Part shown: positions 33,383-40,936 of the stretch, in pieces
How the letters are laid out: each line of letters starts with the position of its first letter
How positions within the stretch are numbered: position 1 is the stretch's first letter
Source of the DNA: Oscillospiraceae bacterium
GTDB taxonomy: Bacteria; Bacillota; Clostridia; Saccharofermentanales; Saccharofermentanaceae
Reading direction: 5' to 3'
Assembly: GCA_902776845.1 (NCBI GenBank)
Contig: CACYRM010000040.1
Span: 1-40,936, forward strand
Length of the DNA: 40,936 nucleotides
Program-made: the position numbers and the translations under genes
Notes under the pieces: model-generated
What the model was told of the DNA's origin: nothing
The model's input: only the letters and a program-made list of their open reading frames with translations
Databases searched by the model: none

Positions 33383-35130
33383 GTGATCGCCTCCCCGTTC
33401 AATGTCTCGAAAGCCCCGAACTTGCAGAGCTCGCTGCAAACCTTGCATCCGAAGCACTGTGTTGTATCAACATGCGCATGTCCGTCCTTGAAGGAGATCG
33501 CAGGGCATCCAAGCTTCATGCATGCCTTGCAGGACTTGCACTTATCGGCATTGACCTGGATAGGCTCACCGCGCTTTACCTTCTTGAGGAGAGCGCACGG
33601 TCTTCTGGAGATAATAACTGAAGGCTCTTCTGCCTCAAGTTCTTCCTTTACTGCCGCTTCAGCTTCAGCGAGGTTATAAGGATCTACGACTCTTACTCTG
33701 TTGATGCCCATAGCGCGGACAAGAGCTTCAAGGTCGATCTTGCCTGCCGGGTCGCCTCTCAAATTGAAGCCGGTCGTGGGATTCTGCTGGTGTCCTGTCA
33801 TACCGGTGATTGAGTTATCGAGGATGATGACTGTTGAATTTGTCTGGTTATAAGCGATATTTGCAAGACCTGTCATGCCTGAATGCATGAATGTGGAATC
33901 GCCGATGACAGCTACTGTCTTCTTCTCGGCATCTGCGCCAAGAGCCTTGTTGAAGCCGTGGAGAGAGCTTATGGAAGCGCCCATGCACTCTGTCGTATCG
34001 ATAGCGCAGAGCGGAGGCGTAGCGCCCAGTGTGTAGCATCCGATATCGCCCATGACGGTGAGCTTAAGCTTGGAAAGAACGTAGAACATGCCTCTGTGAG
34101 GGCAGCCTGCGCACATTGCCGGCGGTCTTCCGGGAAGTCCTTCAATGGGCTTGCAGGCAGGCTTCTCTGGCAGTCCGAGGCTGGAAGCTATAAGTCCCTG
34201 TGAGAACTCGTCGATAAGCGGGAAAACATCCTTGCCTGTTACTTCAAGACCCAAAGTCCTGCAGTGTGTCTCAATGATGGGATCGAGTTCCTCGACTACA
34301 ACGAGCTTATCTACCTTTGCGGCAAAGTCCTCGATCTTCTTGACCGGAAGCGGATTGATAAGACCGATCTTCAGTACCGGATACTTGTCGCCGAATACTT
34401 CCTTAACATACTGATATGAGGTTGATGAAGTGATGATACCCATTGAGGTATCTGTTCCCTCTTCAACGCGGTTGAGCTTTGAATCCTCGGCAAACGCGAT
34501 GAGCTTCTGCGTCCTTTCCTCAACGATGGGGTGACGTCTCTTTGCGTTTGCGGGTACCATAACGTACTTGCCTGCGTCCTTTACATAAGGCTTTGCGGGG
34601 ATATCCATTCTCTCGCCTGTCTCAACCACAGACTGTGAGTGAGCGACTCTCGTGCACATCTTGATGAGTACGGGAGTGTCAAACTGCTCGGAGATATCAT
34701 ATGCCTCGATTACGAAATCCTTTGCTTCCTGTGAATCGGCGGGTTCGAGCATAGGCATCTTTGCAGCGATGGCATAATGTCTTGAATCCTGCTCGTTCTG
34801 TGAAGAGTGCATTCCGGGATCGTCTGCGACGAGAATGACCATTCCCGCATTAACGCCTGTATAGCTCATGGTAAAGAGCGGATCGGCTGCTACATTGAGT
34901 CCGACATGCTTCATTGCGCAGTAGGATCTCTTGCCTGCGCGGCTTGCACCGAAAGCGGTCTCCATGGCGACCTTCTCGTTGGGTGCCCATTCGCAGTAGA
35001 TCTCTTCGAATTTTGCGGCTTCTTCAGTTGTTTCTGTGCTGGGAGTGCCGGGGTATGAACTTGCGACTGCCACACCGGCCTCATAAAGACCTCTGGCAAC
35101 AGCCTTGTTTCCAAGCATTAGTTCTTTCAT
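33376..35130 (-). CDS. iorA: Indolepyruvate ferredoxin oxidoreductase, alpha subunit
   Basis: A 584-residue thiamine-diphosphate enzyme that converts aromatic 2-oxoacids (indole-, phenyl-, hydroxyphenylpyruvate) and CoA to aryl-acetyl-CoA, CO2 and reduced ferredoxin, or the reverse. The N-terminal pyrimidine-binding domain has SSYPGTPSTE; the TPP-binding domain shows GDIGCYTLG and GDSTFMHSG, with the downstream Asn in ILDNSITGMTG. The C-terminus carries two [4Fe-4S] sites, CKSCKACMKLGCP and CFGCKVCSELC. The start has a GGAG-like site (CTAGGAGATGAG upstream). It leads the operon iorA-iorB-paaI-paaK-ACT. A TATAAT lies at 35177-35182 on the minus strand, but no good -35 fits it. Confidence 0.96.
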   Translation of the reverse strand: MKELMLGNKAVARGLYEAGVAVASSYPGTPSTETTEEAAKFEEIYCEWAPNEKVAMETAFGASRAGKRSYCAMKHVGLNVAADPLFTMSYTGVNAGMVILVADDPGMHSSQNEQDSRHYAIAAKMPMLEPADSQEAKDFVIEAYDISEQFDTPVLIKMCTRVAHSQSVVETGERMDIPAKPYVKDAGKYVMVPANAKRRHPIVEERTQKLIAFAEDSKLNRVEEGTDTSMGIITSSTSYQYVKEVFGDKYPVLKIGLINPLPVKKIEDFAAKVDKLVVVEELDPIIETHCRTLGLEVTGKDVFPLIDEFSQGLIASSLGLPEKPACKPIEGLPGRPPAMCAGCPHRGMFYVLSKLKLTVMGDIGCYTLGATPPLCAIDTTECMGASISSLHGFNKALGADAEKKTVAVIGDSTFMHSGMTGLANIAYNQTNSTVIILDNSITGMTGHQQNPTTGFNLRGDPAGKIDLEALVRAMGINRVRVVDPYNLAEAEAAVKEELEAEEPSVIISRRPCALLKKVKRGEPIQVNADKCKSCKACMKLGCPAISFKDGHAHVDTTQCFGCKVCSELCKFGAFETLNGEAITW

Positions 35131-35261
35131 GATCTCATCTCCTAGGATATGTGTTTATACATAAATCAATTTGCTAATTATACGCCAAAAAACCGCAACT
35201 TTATATAATAAATAAGTGCGGGTATTGTTTATCGGTTATTATCTTAAGTATGGATCAGGGT

Positions 35262-36269
35262 TTATACGGCGTCAGCGAAAACAATGTATTCTGCTTCGAC
35301 AGTCGGACCGAAATGATTCGAATACTTGTATTCCGTGGCTGTGCACCTCGGAAGACCTACAGCCATCTGGGTCCTTTCATGATGGATCAGGGCTTCATCC
35401 GTAACATTAAAGAACGGATATATGGGTGTGCCGTAGGTATCGCTTGCAGTATCGTCCCAAAGACAGTCTATGTTATAGAACTGCCCGTTAAGGAGCACCA
35501 GGTTCCAGGAATGTGCTCCGTCCTCGTAGCCCTCTCCGGGAGTCATACCGATTCCGTCTGTCCTTCCCGTAACGTAGTAGCAGGTGTAGCCCGACTTCTG
35601 CATAAGATACTGGAAGGCCCTCGAATAACCTGCACAGACCGAGCGGTGAAGGACTATTGAGGAATAAGCGCTCTGGTTATAAGGAGCCGTCATGTCATAT
35701 TCGGTGTTTTCGCAGATATAATCATGAATATAGAGCTCACGTTCGAGAAGTGTCGGATAAGCACGGGCTTTGTCGACTATCTTTGCGGCTTCGCGGTCGA
35801 ACTCTTTTCTGGCATTCTTAAGTTTTTCAGGAGTATCGGCAAAATCAAAGAATGTAAACTTGATCTCTTTTATGGTTCCGTCAGCCGGATCGTATGTATA
35901 TCCGTAATTGTTGTCGATCCAGAACAGTTCGGGGTGGTCATCCAGCACCGAATCGATTGCGTTGGTCAGCTGGTCCGCATTCAGTTTGATAGGGCATTCG
36001 AATTTCTGATTGCCCTCGTAAAGCTCCTCGTAGATCAATGAATACGCATCCATCTCTGTCTCGGAAAGCATCGCGAAATATGGATTCTGAAGGGTATTAA
36101 AACTCGATCTGATATATTTCTCGGTCTGGGATGTCTCTGTTAAGCTGAGAAGCTCCGTTGACCTTGCCGTTTCCCGTGAATAATCCGTGTAAACAGTGCA
36201 TCCTGCGGTCAAAAAGACAAGAAGCATGATCAATACAAGCGTGACATATTTTCGAGATTTTCTTAACAT
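35262..36269 (-). CDS. Transglutaminase-like lipoprotein
   Basis: A 335-residue exported lipoprotein. The signal peptide ends in the lipobox LTAGC, so the protein should be anchored to the outer face of the membrane. The C-terminal domain is transglutaminase-like: the catalytic Cys is in LHRSVCAGYSRAF, the His in GAHSWNLVLL and the Asp in NIDCLWDD. Such surface proteins act as peptidases or cross-linking enzymes; the substrate is unknown. An upstream ATG at 36275 is too close to GAAGGG, which is seven bases from the ATG at 36269, so I start there. It is the last gene of the minus-strand run, 77 bases after the MacB-core-like gene. Confidence 0.9.
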   Translation of the reverse strand: MLRKSRKYVTLVLIMLLVFLTAGCTVYTDYSRETARSTELLSLTETSQTEKYIRSSFNTLQNPYFAMLSETEMDAYSLIYEELYEGNQKFECPIKLNADQLTNAIDSVLDDHPELFWIDNNYGYTYDPADGTIKEIKFTFFDFADTPEKLKNARKEFDREAAKIVDKARAYPTLLERELYIHDYICENTEYDMTAPYNQSAYSSIVLHRSVCAGYSRAFQYLMQKSGYTCYYVTGRTDGIGMTPGEGYEDGAHSWNLVLLNGQFYNIDCLWDDTASDTYGTPIYPFFNVTDEALIHHERTQMAVGLPRCTATEYKYSNHFGPTVEAEYIVFADAV

Positions 36270-36352
36270 AATCATTCCCTTCAGGTTTTCCTGAATAAAA
36301 TTATAAGGAAAAAAGCAGTAATATTCTATCCTGAAGATGAGCGGAAAATGTA

Positions 36353-37585
36353 TCAGACGTTAAGTTCATCGGGCTCCTTAGGCTCGAGCTCAGCGGGAGT
36401 AACGGCTTTCTTTGCACGGAGCTTAAGACCGATCATTACAAGTCCGATAAGGAGCAGGATGACTCCGGTGAAAGTTAACACATAATCATAGAAGAGTCTT
36501 TCCTCTGTCATCTGCGCGGCCTTTTCCCAATAGGGGAATTCATAACCCATGCGCTCCCTGTCCGTCTCTCCCAGCGGGAACACGGTATCAAGCACCCTGA
36601 ACAGACCGAAACGTCCGGTGTCATTTGATACATAGAGCTGAGGGTTGGTAAATGAATATGACGGCAAGGCGTTCTTAAAGTCTGTTACACCTACACCCTT
36701 AACAAGTTCCGGAAGCATGGCCTCATAACACTGTATCGCGTAATCGGCAGGCTCACTGTAATTGTTTCCGTCAGGAGACTCCTCATCCGTAGTACCATAG
36801 AGCGAACCCAGGGTTCCAAAATAAATAAATGCCCTGTTCTCCTGCTCGCCGGCAAGTTCCGCTACCTTTGTATTCTTCTCTTCGACTACCCCGATAATGG
36901 TAAACATCTGATCATTGATCACCAGCCTGTTTCCCACCACATCGTAAGAATGGAAGAACTTCCAGGCAAGAACATCGTTGATAACTATCTGGTTGGAATC
37001 GACCGGCGTCTCCGGAAGGAATCCGCCTGACAGATATCTGAAAGGGTGGAAGGCCTTGTAATTGCCTCCGACGGCAACCAGCTGGGCATTTGCTGTTCCT
37101 GTCGTAACTTCAAGTCCGTCCCTGACATCGATCGCATTGACTTCCGCCATAACTGCGGAAGAATAGCAGTCTTCCCAGCCTCTGAGCCTTCCTTCGACAT
37201 ATTTGATGTTCTTGTTGCCTGCGGCGGATCCCGTATCGGATGATCCCTGAAGGTCTTTGCGCATGATCGCGATATCAGCAAGATGAATAGACTTTCCGGC
37301 TTCAGAATATGTGAGAGGAGTCTCATCCCCTCCGGCTCTTATGCCGCCCGCGAAAACCACCATGTGCCTGAAAGATGTTTCCGAACTGCTCTGCCATACT
37401 TTAGCGACCTTCTGTTCAGGTCTTGTATCGATCAGATAGAACGCTCTGCTGATACCGAATGCCATCAGCACCACAGCGGCCAGAATAAGCCAGAAAGGAA
37501 CGGCAAGGATCAGCTTCAGGAGGTTTCTTCTGGCATTCCCCTTCTCCGTATTCCATATTTCTTTTGTCTTATCAATAAAACGCAT
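36353..37585 (-). CDS. MacB-core-like membrane protein with only two membrane segments
   Basis: A 410-residue protein with one membrane segment at about residues 23-46, a large extracellular domain and a second segment at about 370-392. The extracellular part resembles the MacB periplasmic-core domain: SNQIVINDVLAWKFF, a VVGNRLVINDQMFTIIGVVE stretch and a variable lobe. True MacB/FtsX permeases have four membrane helices, three of them after this domain; here two are missing and the protein ends in a short charged tail. No ATPase gene is adjacent. It starts 18 bases after the adaptor gene, so the two are surely co-transcribed. It could be a non-transporting accessory subunit or a reduced permease. 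Confidence 0.75.
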   Translation of the reverse strand: MRFIDKTKEIWNTEKGNARRNLLKLILAVPFWLILAAVVLMAFGISRAFYLIDTRPEQKVAKVWQSSSETSFRHMVVFAGGIRAGGDETPLTYSEAGKSIHLADIAIMRKDLQGSSDTGSAAGNKNIKYVEGRLRGWEDCYSSAVMAEVNAIDVRDGLEVTTGTANAQLVAVGGNYKAFHPFRYLSGGFLPETPVDSNQIVINDVLAWKFFHSYDVVGNRLVINDQMFTIIGVVEEKNTKVAELAGEQENRAFIYFGTLGSLYGTTDEESPDGNNYSEPADYAIQCYEAMLPELVKGVGVTDFKNALPSYSFTNPQLYVSNDTGRFGLFRVLDTVFPLGETDRERMGYEFPYWEKAAQMTEERLFYDYVLTFTGVILLLIGLVMIGLKLRAKKAVTPAELEPKEPDELNV

Positions 37586-37603
37586 TCTTCTTTTCCTTCA
37601 GGA

Positions 37604-39373
37604 TCACTTGGCGGAATAGTCTTCAAGTCTTACCCTTTGTCCGTCTTCCAAAGGCTTCTCGGCTCTTACGACTATCATTAGATCATACTTATCAAGGCCT
37701 TCACCCTTGATCGCGCATGCCGAGCCGTCCGTAGCCTCAACTGTGACATCAACTCTCTTAACTGTGTACTTATCGCCCAAAGGAGTGGATGAACCGACGA
37801 TCACATAAACGAAAGAGCCGTTGTTGTCATCACTTACCGCGCTGCTCGGAACAACACACTTGTAGTTGTCGTTGCCTCTTCCCGCATTTACGGTTATCTC
37901 CTCATCCGGCCACGCGTCATTGCCTTCCACCATGCACTTAACGATCTTATATCCTCTCGGATTAGAAGGATCGGGCTTGATGGATGTTACCGTGCATCCG
38001 TCGATAAAGCCGCTCGTAACTTCCAGTTGCATACCGACCCATATGTTCTGCGCTGCCTGGGCGGAGAACGTAAAGGAGACTGAGCAGTTCCTGTCTGTCA
38101 TAGGGATAATATAAGTAACCAGCGTCTTTGCAGTTAAAGTATCCCCGGAAGAAACAGCGATGTTGTAGATATATCCTGCAACAGGCGCGGTTATCTCGGT
38201 GATCTTTGCCTGCTTCTCGAGTTCTGCGATATCCTTCTTGAGCTTTGCTATCTCCTCATCGCGGTCTTCAGCAAGATCTCTCGCCTTATCCTCCGAGATG
38301 CCTGCCTGTGTCAGGGCGTCGCTCAAAGACTTCTGCGCGGAGTTAACGGCATTCTGGGCTGTATTAACAGCGTTTCTGGCAGATGTTTCTGAAGGGAGTG
38401 TAGCGAGTGCGGCGATCGCGCTTTTCGCATCCTGGATCTTGCCCTGGCATTCAGCGAGTTCCGCTGCAGCTTCATCCAGACGCTCCTGTGCTGCATCGAG
38501 CTGGGATTCCAGGCCTTTCTTCTCCTCTTCATACTTGCTTATCTTGAAAAGGAGCTTATCCATCTCATATGTCGGCGAATCCTTGTCGAGTCCGTCGGGA
38601 TCAAGATTCGGAACAGGTGTGGGAGTAGGAGAAACGCCTTCAGGCAGTTCAGTACCGGGCTCAGTTCCGGTCTCTTCCTCTTCTGTTCCGGGCACCGGTG
38701 TAGGTGTCGGAGTGGGCGTTCCGAGCGCGACATATACATCGATCTGTGACTTAAGGGGCGCAATGGCTGCGTCTATAGCGGCGATATCCTTCTTTATGTC
38801 TTCAACGGTCTTTGCCGCAGCGGATACGGAAGCTTCGAGGGATACAGCCTTGGCGGACTCATCGTCTATGATTTTCTTGTTTTCTGCTTCAACATCGTCT
38901 CTGTTCAGGACCATGTCCAGTGTATCCTCGGCATCCGAGAGAGTGGCCTTGGCCAGGTTGATCGAATCGTAATATGAAGTGAAATCATTGGAAGACGGAG
39001 TCCTTTCCTCATATTCAGCTTCTCTTTCAAGTGTCTTAAGACGGTCTTTCTTCGTCTGAAGGTCTTCAGACTCTTCAACCGACTTCAGGGTAAGGATCGT
39101 ATCTCCAACTTCGACAGAGTCATAATTGGTGACAAGCACCTTGTCCACCGTTCTTCCGTCGAGGCCTTTTACCTCAGTCTGGTTGTCGACCGTTATTTTG
39201 CCCTTGGCACTGTTGGAATATGAGAGATTGCCTCTGGACGCATAAGTACCCATAACCTTCGGTATCGTCAGATTCATTATCGTGTTCGAAAAGAAAGTCA
39301 GCAATGCAAGTATTACTACAAAAGCGATCATCGCTTTTATAACCTTTTTTCTCCTTGTGCTTCCATTAGCCAT
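37604..39373 (-). CDS. HlyD/MacA-like adaptor protein with Pro-Thr linker
   Basis: A 589-residue membrane-anchored adaptor of the membrane fusion protein type. An N-terminal membrane segment lies at about residues 12-34, then a first lipoyl-like half, a long coiled coil interrupted near residues 215-270 by a flexible stretch rich in TPTPTP and acidic residues, a second coiled-coil part with AQERLDEAAAELAECQG, the second lipoyl half (APVAGYIYNIAVSSGDTL) and beta-barrel domains. In Gram-positive bacteria such proteins work with MacB-type exporters. I start at ATG 39373 with GGAGG ten bases upstream; the TTG at 39379 is too close to it. It lies 49 bases after malG-type and 18 before the MacB-core-like gene. 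Confidence 0.87.
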   Translation of the reverse strand: MANGSTRRKKVIKAMIAFVVILALLTFFSNTIMNLTIPKVMGTYASRGNLSYSNSAKGKITVDNQTEVKGLDGRTVDKVLVTNYDSVEVGDTILTLKSVEESEDLQTKKDRLKTLEREAEYEERTPSSNDFTSYYDSINLAKATLSDAEDTLDMVLNRDDVEAENKKIIDDESAKAVSLEASVSAAAKTVEDIKKDIAAIDAAIAPLKSQIDVYVALGTPTPTPTPVPGTEEEETGTEPGTELPEGVSPTPTPVPNLDPDGLDKDSPTYEMDKLLFKISKYEEEKKGLESQLDAAQERLDEAAAELAECQGKIQDAKSAIAALATLPSETSARNAVNTAQNAVNSAQKSLSDALTQAGISEDKARDLAEDRDEEIAKLKKDIAELEKQAKITEITAPVAGYIYNIAVSSGDTLTAKTLVTYIIPMTDRNCSVSFTFSAQAAQNIWVGMQLEVTSGFIDGCTVTSIKPDPSNPRGYKIVKCMVEGNDAWPDEEITVNAGRGNDNYKCVVPSSAVSDDNNGSFVYVIVGSSTPLGDKYTVKRVDVTVEATDGSACAIKGEGLDKYDLMIVVRAEKPLEDGQRVRLEDYSAK

Positions 39374-39422
39374 CTTCAAATTTCCTCCGTATCCTGCGCA
39401 CGCGTTTCACAACACATAATAT

Positions 39423-40478
39423 TTATTTGATTCCCGATCTCGATATACCTTCAACAAGATAATCCTCACCCCAGAAGAATATCAGCAGCGGCGGAATCAT
39501 ATAGACGCTCGATGCCGCAAAAGCTATTCCCAGTTCCGGTTCGTTTATCTGAGAAAGGAAAACCGATAAAGGTTGTTTTGCCGTATCGGTCAAGAGCACC
39601 AAAGGCTGTTCGACCATGTTCCAGTAATCTATGAAAAGAAGTATCGTCAGTGCAAATATCGCGTTCTTGCAAAGAGGCAGTGCGATATTGGTGAATATCT
39701 GCCATTCCGATGCTCCGTCAAGAGTTGCGGCTTCAATGTAACCTGAAGGTATCTGGCGCATATATTTGGTCAGAAGGAAAATAGCGAATGTCGAGAAGAT
39801 ACCCGGCAGGATTATCGCCCAGATGGTATCGAGGATCCCTAACCCGTCCGCGATCATATAGTTCGGTACGAGCGTAACCTGGAACGGCATCAGCATGAGG
39901 ATTATGTACGAGAAGAACAGCACCTCTCTCCTCTTCCTTCTGTATCTTGCGAATGAATATGACGCAAGGCATGCGACCACCATCTGCCCTCCGACTATAG
40001 GAAGCGTCAGAATGATCGAATTCCAATACTTGAACAGGTATTCGGGATTCATGAACAGCAGCGTCGTATACTGGTTAATGGTTACTTCTTCAGGAATAAG
40101 CTTCAACACCGGCATCCTGGACATATAGGTCGCGCCCTGTGACGCGTGTCCGGACATACTCTGGAAGACCACCTGATAATTCGATACGATCTCCTCTGAA
40201 GACATGAAGGAATTAAGGAAAGTGAAGAAGATCGGCACCAGCGCCAACGCGGAGATAAGAGCGGCGACAAGGACACCTAGTCCCGTCAGTATGCCTTTCT
40301 TGATCTTGCGCTTTCTTAAGTTGAGCTCGATCCTTTTCTTCTCGCTTGCGAAAAAGTTCTCTCTGGCCTCATCGCTCAGAGACGTGATAAACGTCTCCGG
40401 CTCCACGGTCTCGGTATATATATGACGTCTGGCAAGAGTCGCCTGCTTCCTTCTTTCAATGCGCCTGTTCGTGTCCAT
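39423..40478 (-). CDS. Carbohydrate ABC transporter permease, MalG type
   Basis: A 351-residue permease with six membrane segments. The cytoplasmic coupling loop with the ATPase is clear: EAATLDGASEWQIFTNIALP. The N-terminal cytoplasmic tail before the first membrane segment is about 70 residues, rich in Arg/Lys/Glu, far longer than the 10-20 usual in MalG proteins. GGAGGA directly abuts an ATG at 40484 and is six bases from the ATG at 40478, so the latter is chosen. The upstream permease stop overlaps this region, so the two are coupled. The sugar is unknown. Confidence 0.93.
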   Translation of the reverse strand: MDTNRRIERRKQATLARRHIYTETVEPETFITSLSDEARENFFASEKKRIELNLRKRKIKKGILTGLGVLVAALISALALVPIFFTFLNSFMSSEEIVSNYQVVFQSMSGHASQGATYMSRMPVLKLIPEEVTINQYTTLLFMNPEYLFKYWNSIILTLPIVGGQMVVACLASYSFARYRRKRREVLFFSYIILMLMPFQVTLVPNYMIADGLGILDTIWAIILPGIFSTFAIFLLTKYMRQIPSGYIEAATLDGASEWQIFTNIALPLCKNAIFALTILLFIDYWNMVEQPLVLLTDTAKQPLSVFLSQINEPELGIAFAASSVYMIPPLLIFFWGEDYLVEGISRSGIK

Positions 40479-40480
40479 CG

Positions 40481-40936
40481 TCATTCCTCCACATCCGAGT
40501 CGAACTTGGATTCTGCGAAGAACAGACCGCCGACGATTATTATCATTACGATGCACATTACGATCGCGCCTGCTGAAAGCTTGCTGTAATCAAGGTGCGT
40601 GAACGAGTTGTTCATGAAGTGCTGCAGCATATAGAGGTTATCGAACGGATAATCACCGGTTAACAGATAGACCTCTCTGAATATCTTGAATGAGTTTATA
40701 AGCGACATTATTCCGACAAAGAATATCGTCGGTGAAAGATAGTGGAGCTTGATCGCGAAAAATCTCTTGACCGGACCTGCCCCGTCCATCTCAGCGGACT
40801 CCAGGATCTCATGCGGGATACTGTTGAGCGCCGCAAGGAACAGGACCATGTTGTAGCCCAGGTTTTTCCACAAGAACAAAAGCATTATAACGATCTGCGC
40901 ATAAGAGGATTTGAGCCAGTCGATCTTCTCCGCATT
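40481..40936 (-). CDS. Carbohydrate ABC transporter permease, MalF type (partial)
   Basis: The C-terminal 151 residues of a MalF-type permease; the N-terminus is beyond the right edge. The ATPase-coupling loop reads ESAEMDGAGPVKRFFAIKLHYLSP, the normal EAA-type motif. Two membrane segments follow, and the protein ends in a short acidic tail. It lies directly before the MalG-type gene. The binding-protein gene is not visible and would be expected upstream, outside the window. Confidence 0.93.
   Translation of the reverse strand, partial: NAEKIDWLKSSYAQIVIMLLFLWKNLGYNMVLFLAALNSIPHEILESAEMDGAGPVKRFFAIKLHYLSPTIFFVGIMSLINSFKIFREVYLLTGDYPFDNLYMLQHFMNNSFTHLDYSKLSAGAIVMCIVMIIIVGGLFFAESKFDSDVEE

Noticed and set aside
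35177..35182. TATAAT on the minus strand before iorA
   Set aside because: No -35 at 16-18 bases; the only TTG-type hexamer is ten bases away, so I mention it in the iorA entry but do not call a promoter.
38199..38972. 257-residue plus-strand frame opposite the adaptor gene
   Set aside because: Its Ser/Ala-rich sequence is the complement of the adaptor coiled coil and Pro-Thr linker.
1..40936. CRISPR arrays, tRNA, rRNA, insertion sequences, attachment sites, prophage
   Set aside because: I looked on both strands and saw no regularly spaced repeats, tRNA-like cloverleafs, transposase or integrase genes.

Overview
The window reads as chromosome from an anaerobic, low-to-mid GC Clostridia-type Firmicute, probably a gut or rumen lineage. 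The signs are a SCIFF peptide with its radical-SAM maturase, formate-tetrahydrofolate ligase, ferredoxin-type indolepyruvate oxidoreductase, Veg, RqcP and DivIC, and strong GGAGG ribosome sites. Two blocks match Bacillus/Clostridium synteny: veg with ispE, and SRP RNA-dnaX-ebfC-recR followed by rqcP-divIC. I see no tRNA, rRNA, CRISPR array, transposase or phage gene. The genus cannot be fixed from sequence alone.

Layout. 1-497 (-) is the start of an MsmX/UgpC-type sugar-importer ATPase, cut by the window edge. 976-5833 (+) is an arginine operon, argC-argB-argD-argF plus a GNAT acetyltransferase, behind a sigma-A promoter overlapped by ARG-box-like sequences. 5819-7209 (-) holds ispE and veg. 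7493-10417 (+) holds fhs and a membrane-anchored, catalytically degenerate beta-lactamase-fold protein. 10493-14684 (+) is the SRP RNA and replication/recombination/division block. 14735-17366 (-) holds a flavoprotein, a membrane acyltransferase and a small unknown protein. 17648-21678 (+) holds a zinc-ribbon/degenerate-HD protein, an Orn/Lys/Arg decarboxylase-family enzyme, the 48-residue SCIFF peptide (20078-20224) and its maturase. 21701-26323 (-) holds a lipoprotein and a heterodimeric ABC exporter with one degenerate ATP site. 26484-30549 (+) holds an acyl-CoA synthetase broken by an internal out-of-frame deletion, a sodium:solute symporter, a structured GC-rich spacer and an orphan double-glycine-leader protein. 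30624-35130 (-) is an aryl-acid operon, iorA-iorB-paaI-paaK-ACT. 35262-40936 (-) holds MalF/MalG-type permeases, an HlyD/MacA-like adaptor, a MacB-core-like protein with only two membrane segments, and a transglutaminase-like lipoprotein.

How genes work together. The arg operon covers acetylglutamate to citrulline but lacks a recognisable acetylglutamate-forming enzyme, so the last GNAT gene is a candidate. IorAB, PaaK and a tandem-ACT protein fit interconversion of aryl acids, aryl-CoA and aromatic 2-oxoacids. The MalFG permeases have no ATPase beside them and may share the MsmX-type ATPase.

The less ordinary items are the adaptor/half-permease pair linked to MalFG, two predicted pseudo-enzymes (beta-lactamase fold and HD fold), the orphan GG-leader protein with direct repeats upstream, the broken acyl-CoA synthetase, and two terminators sitting between divergent genes where no coding transcript should end. 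Several starts were moved from the longest reading frame to the codon with a properly spaced ribosome site.
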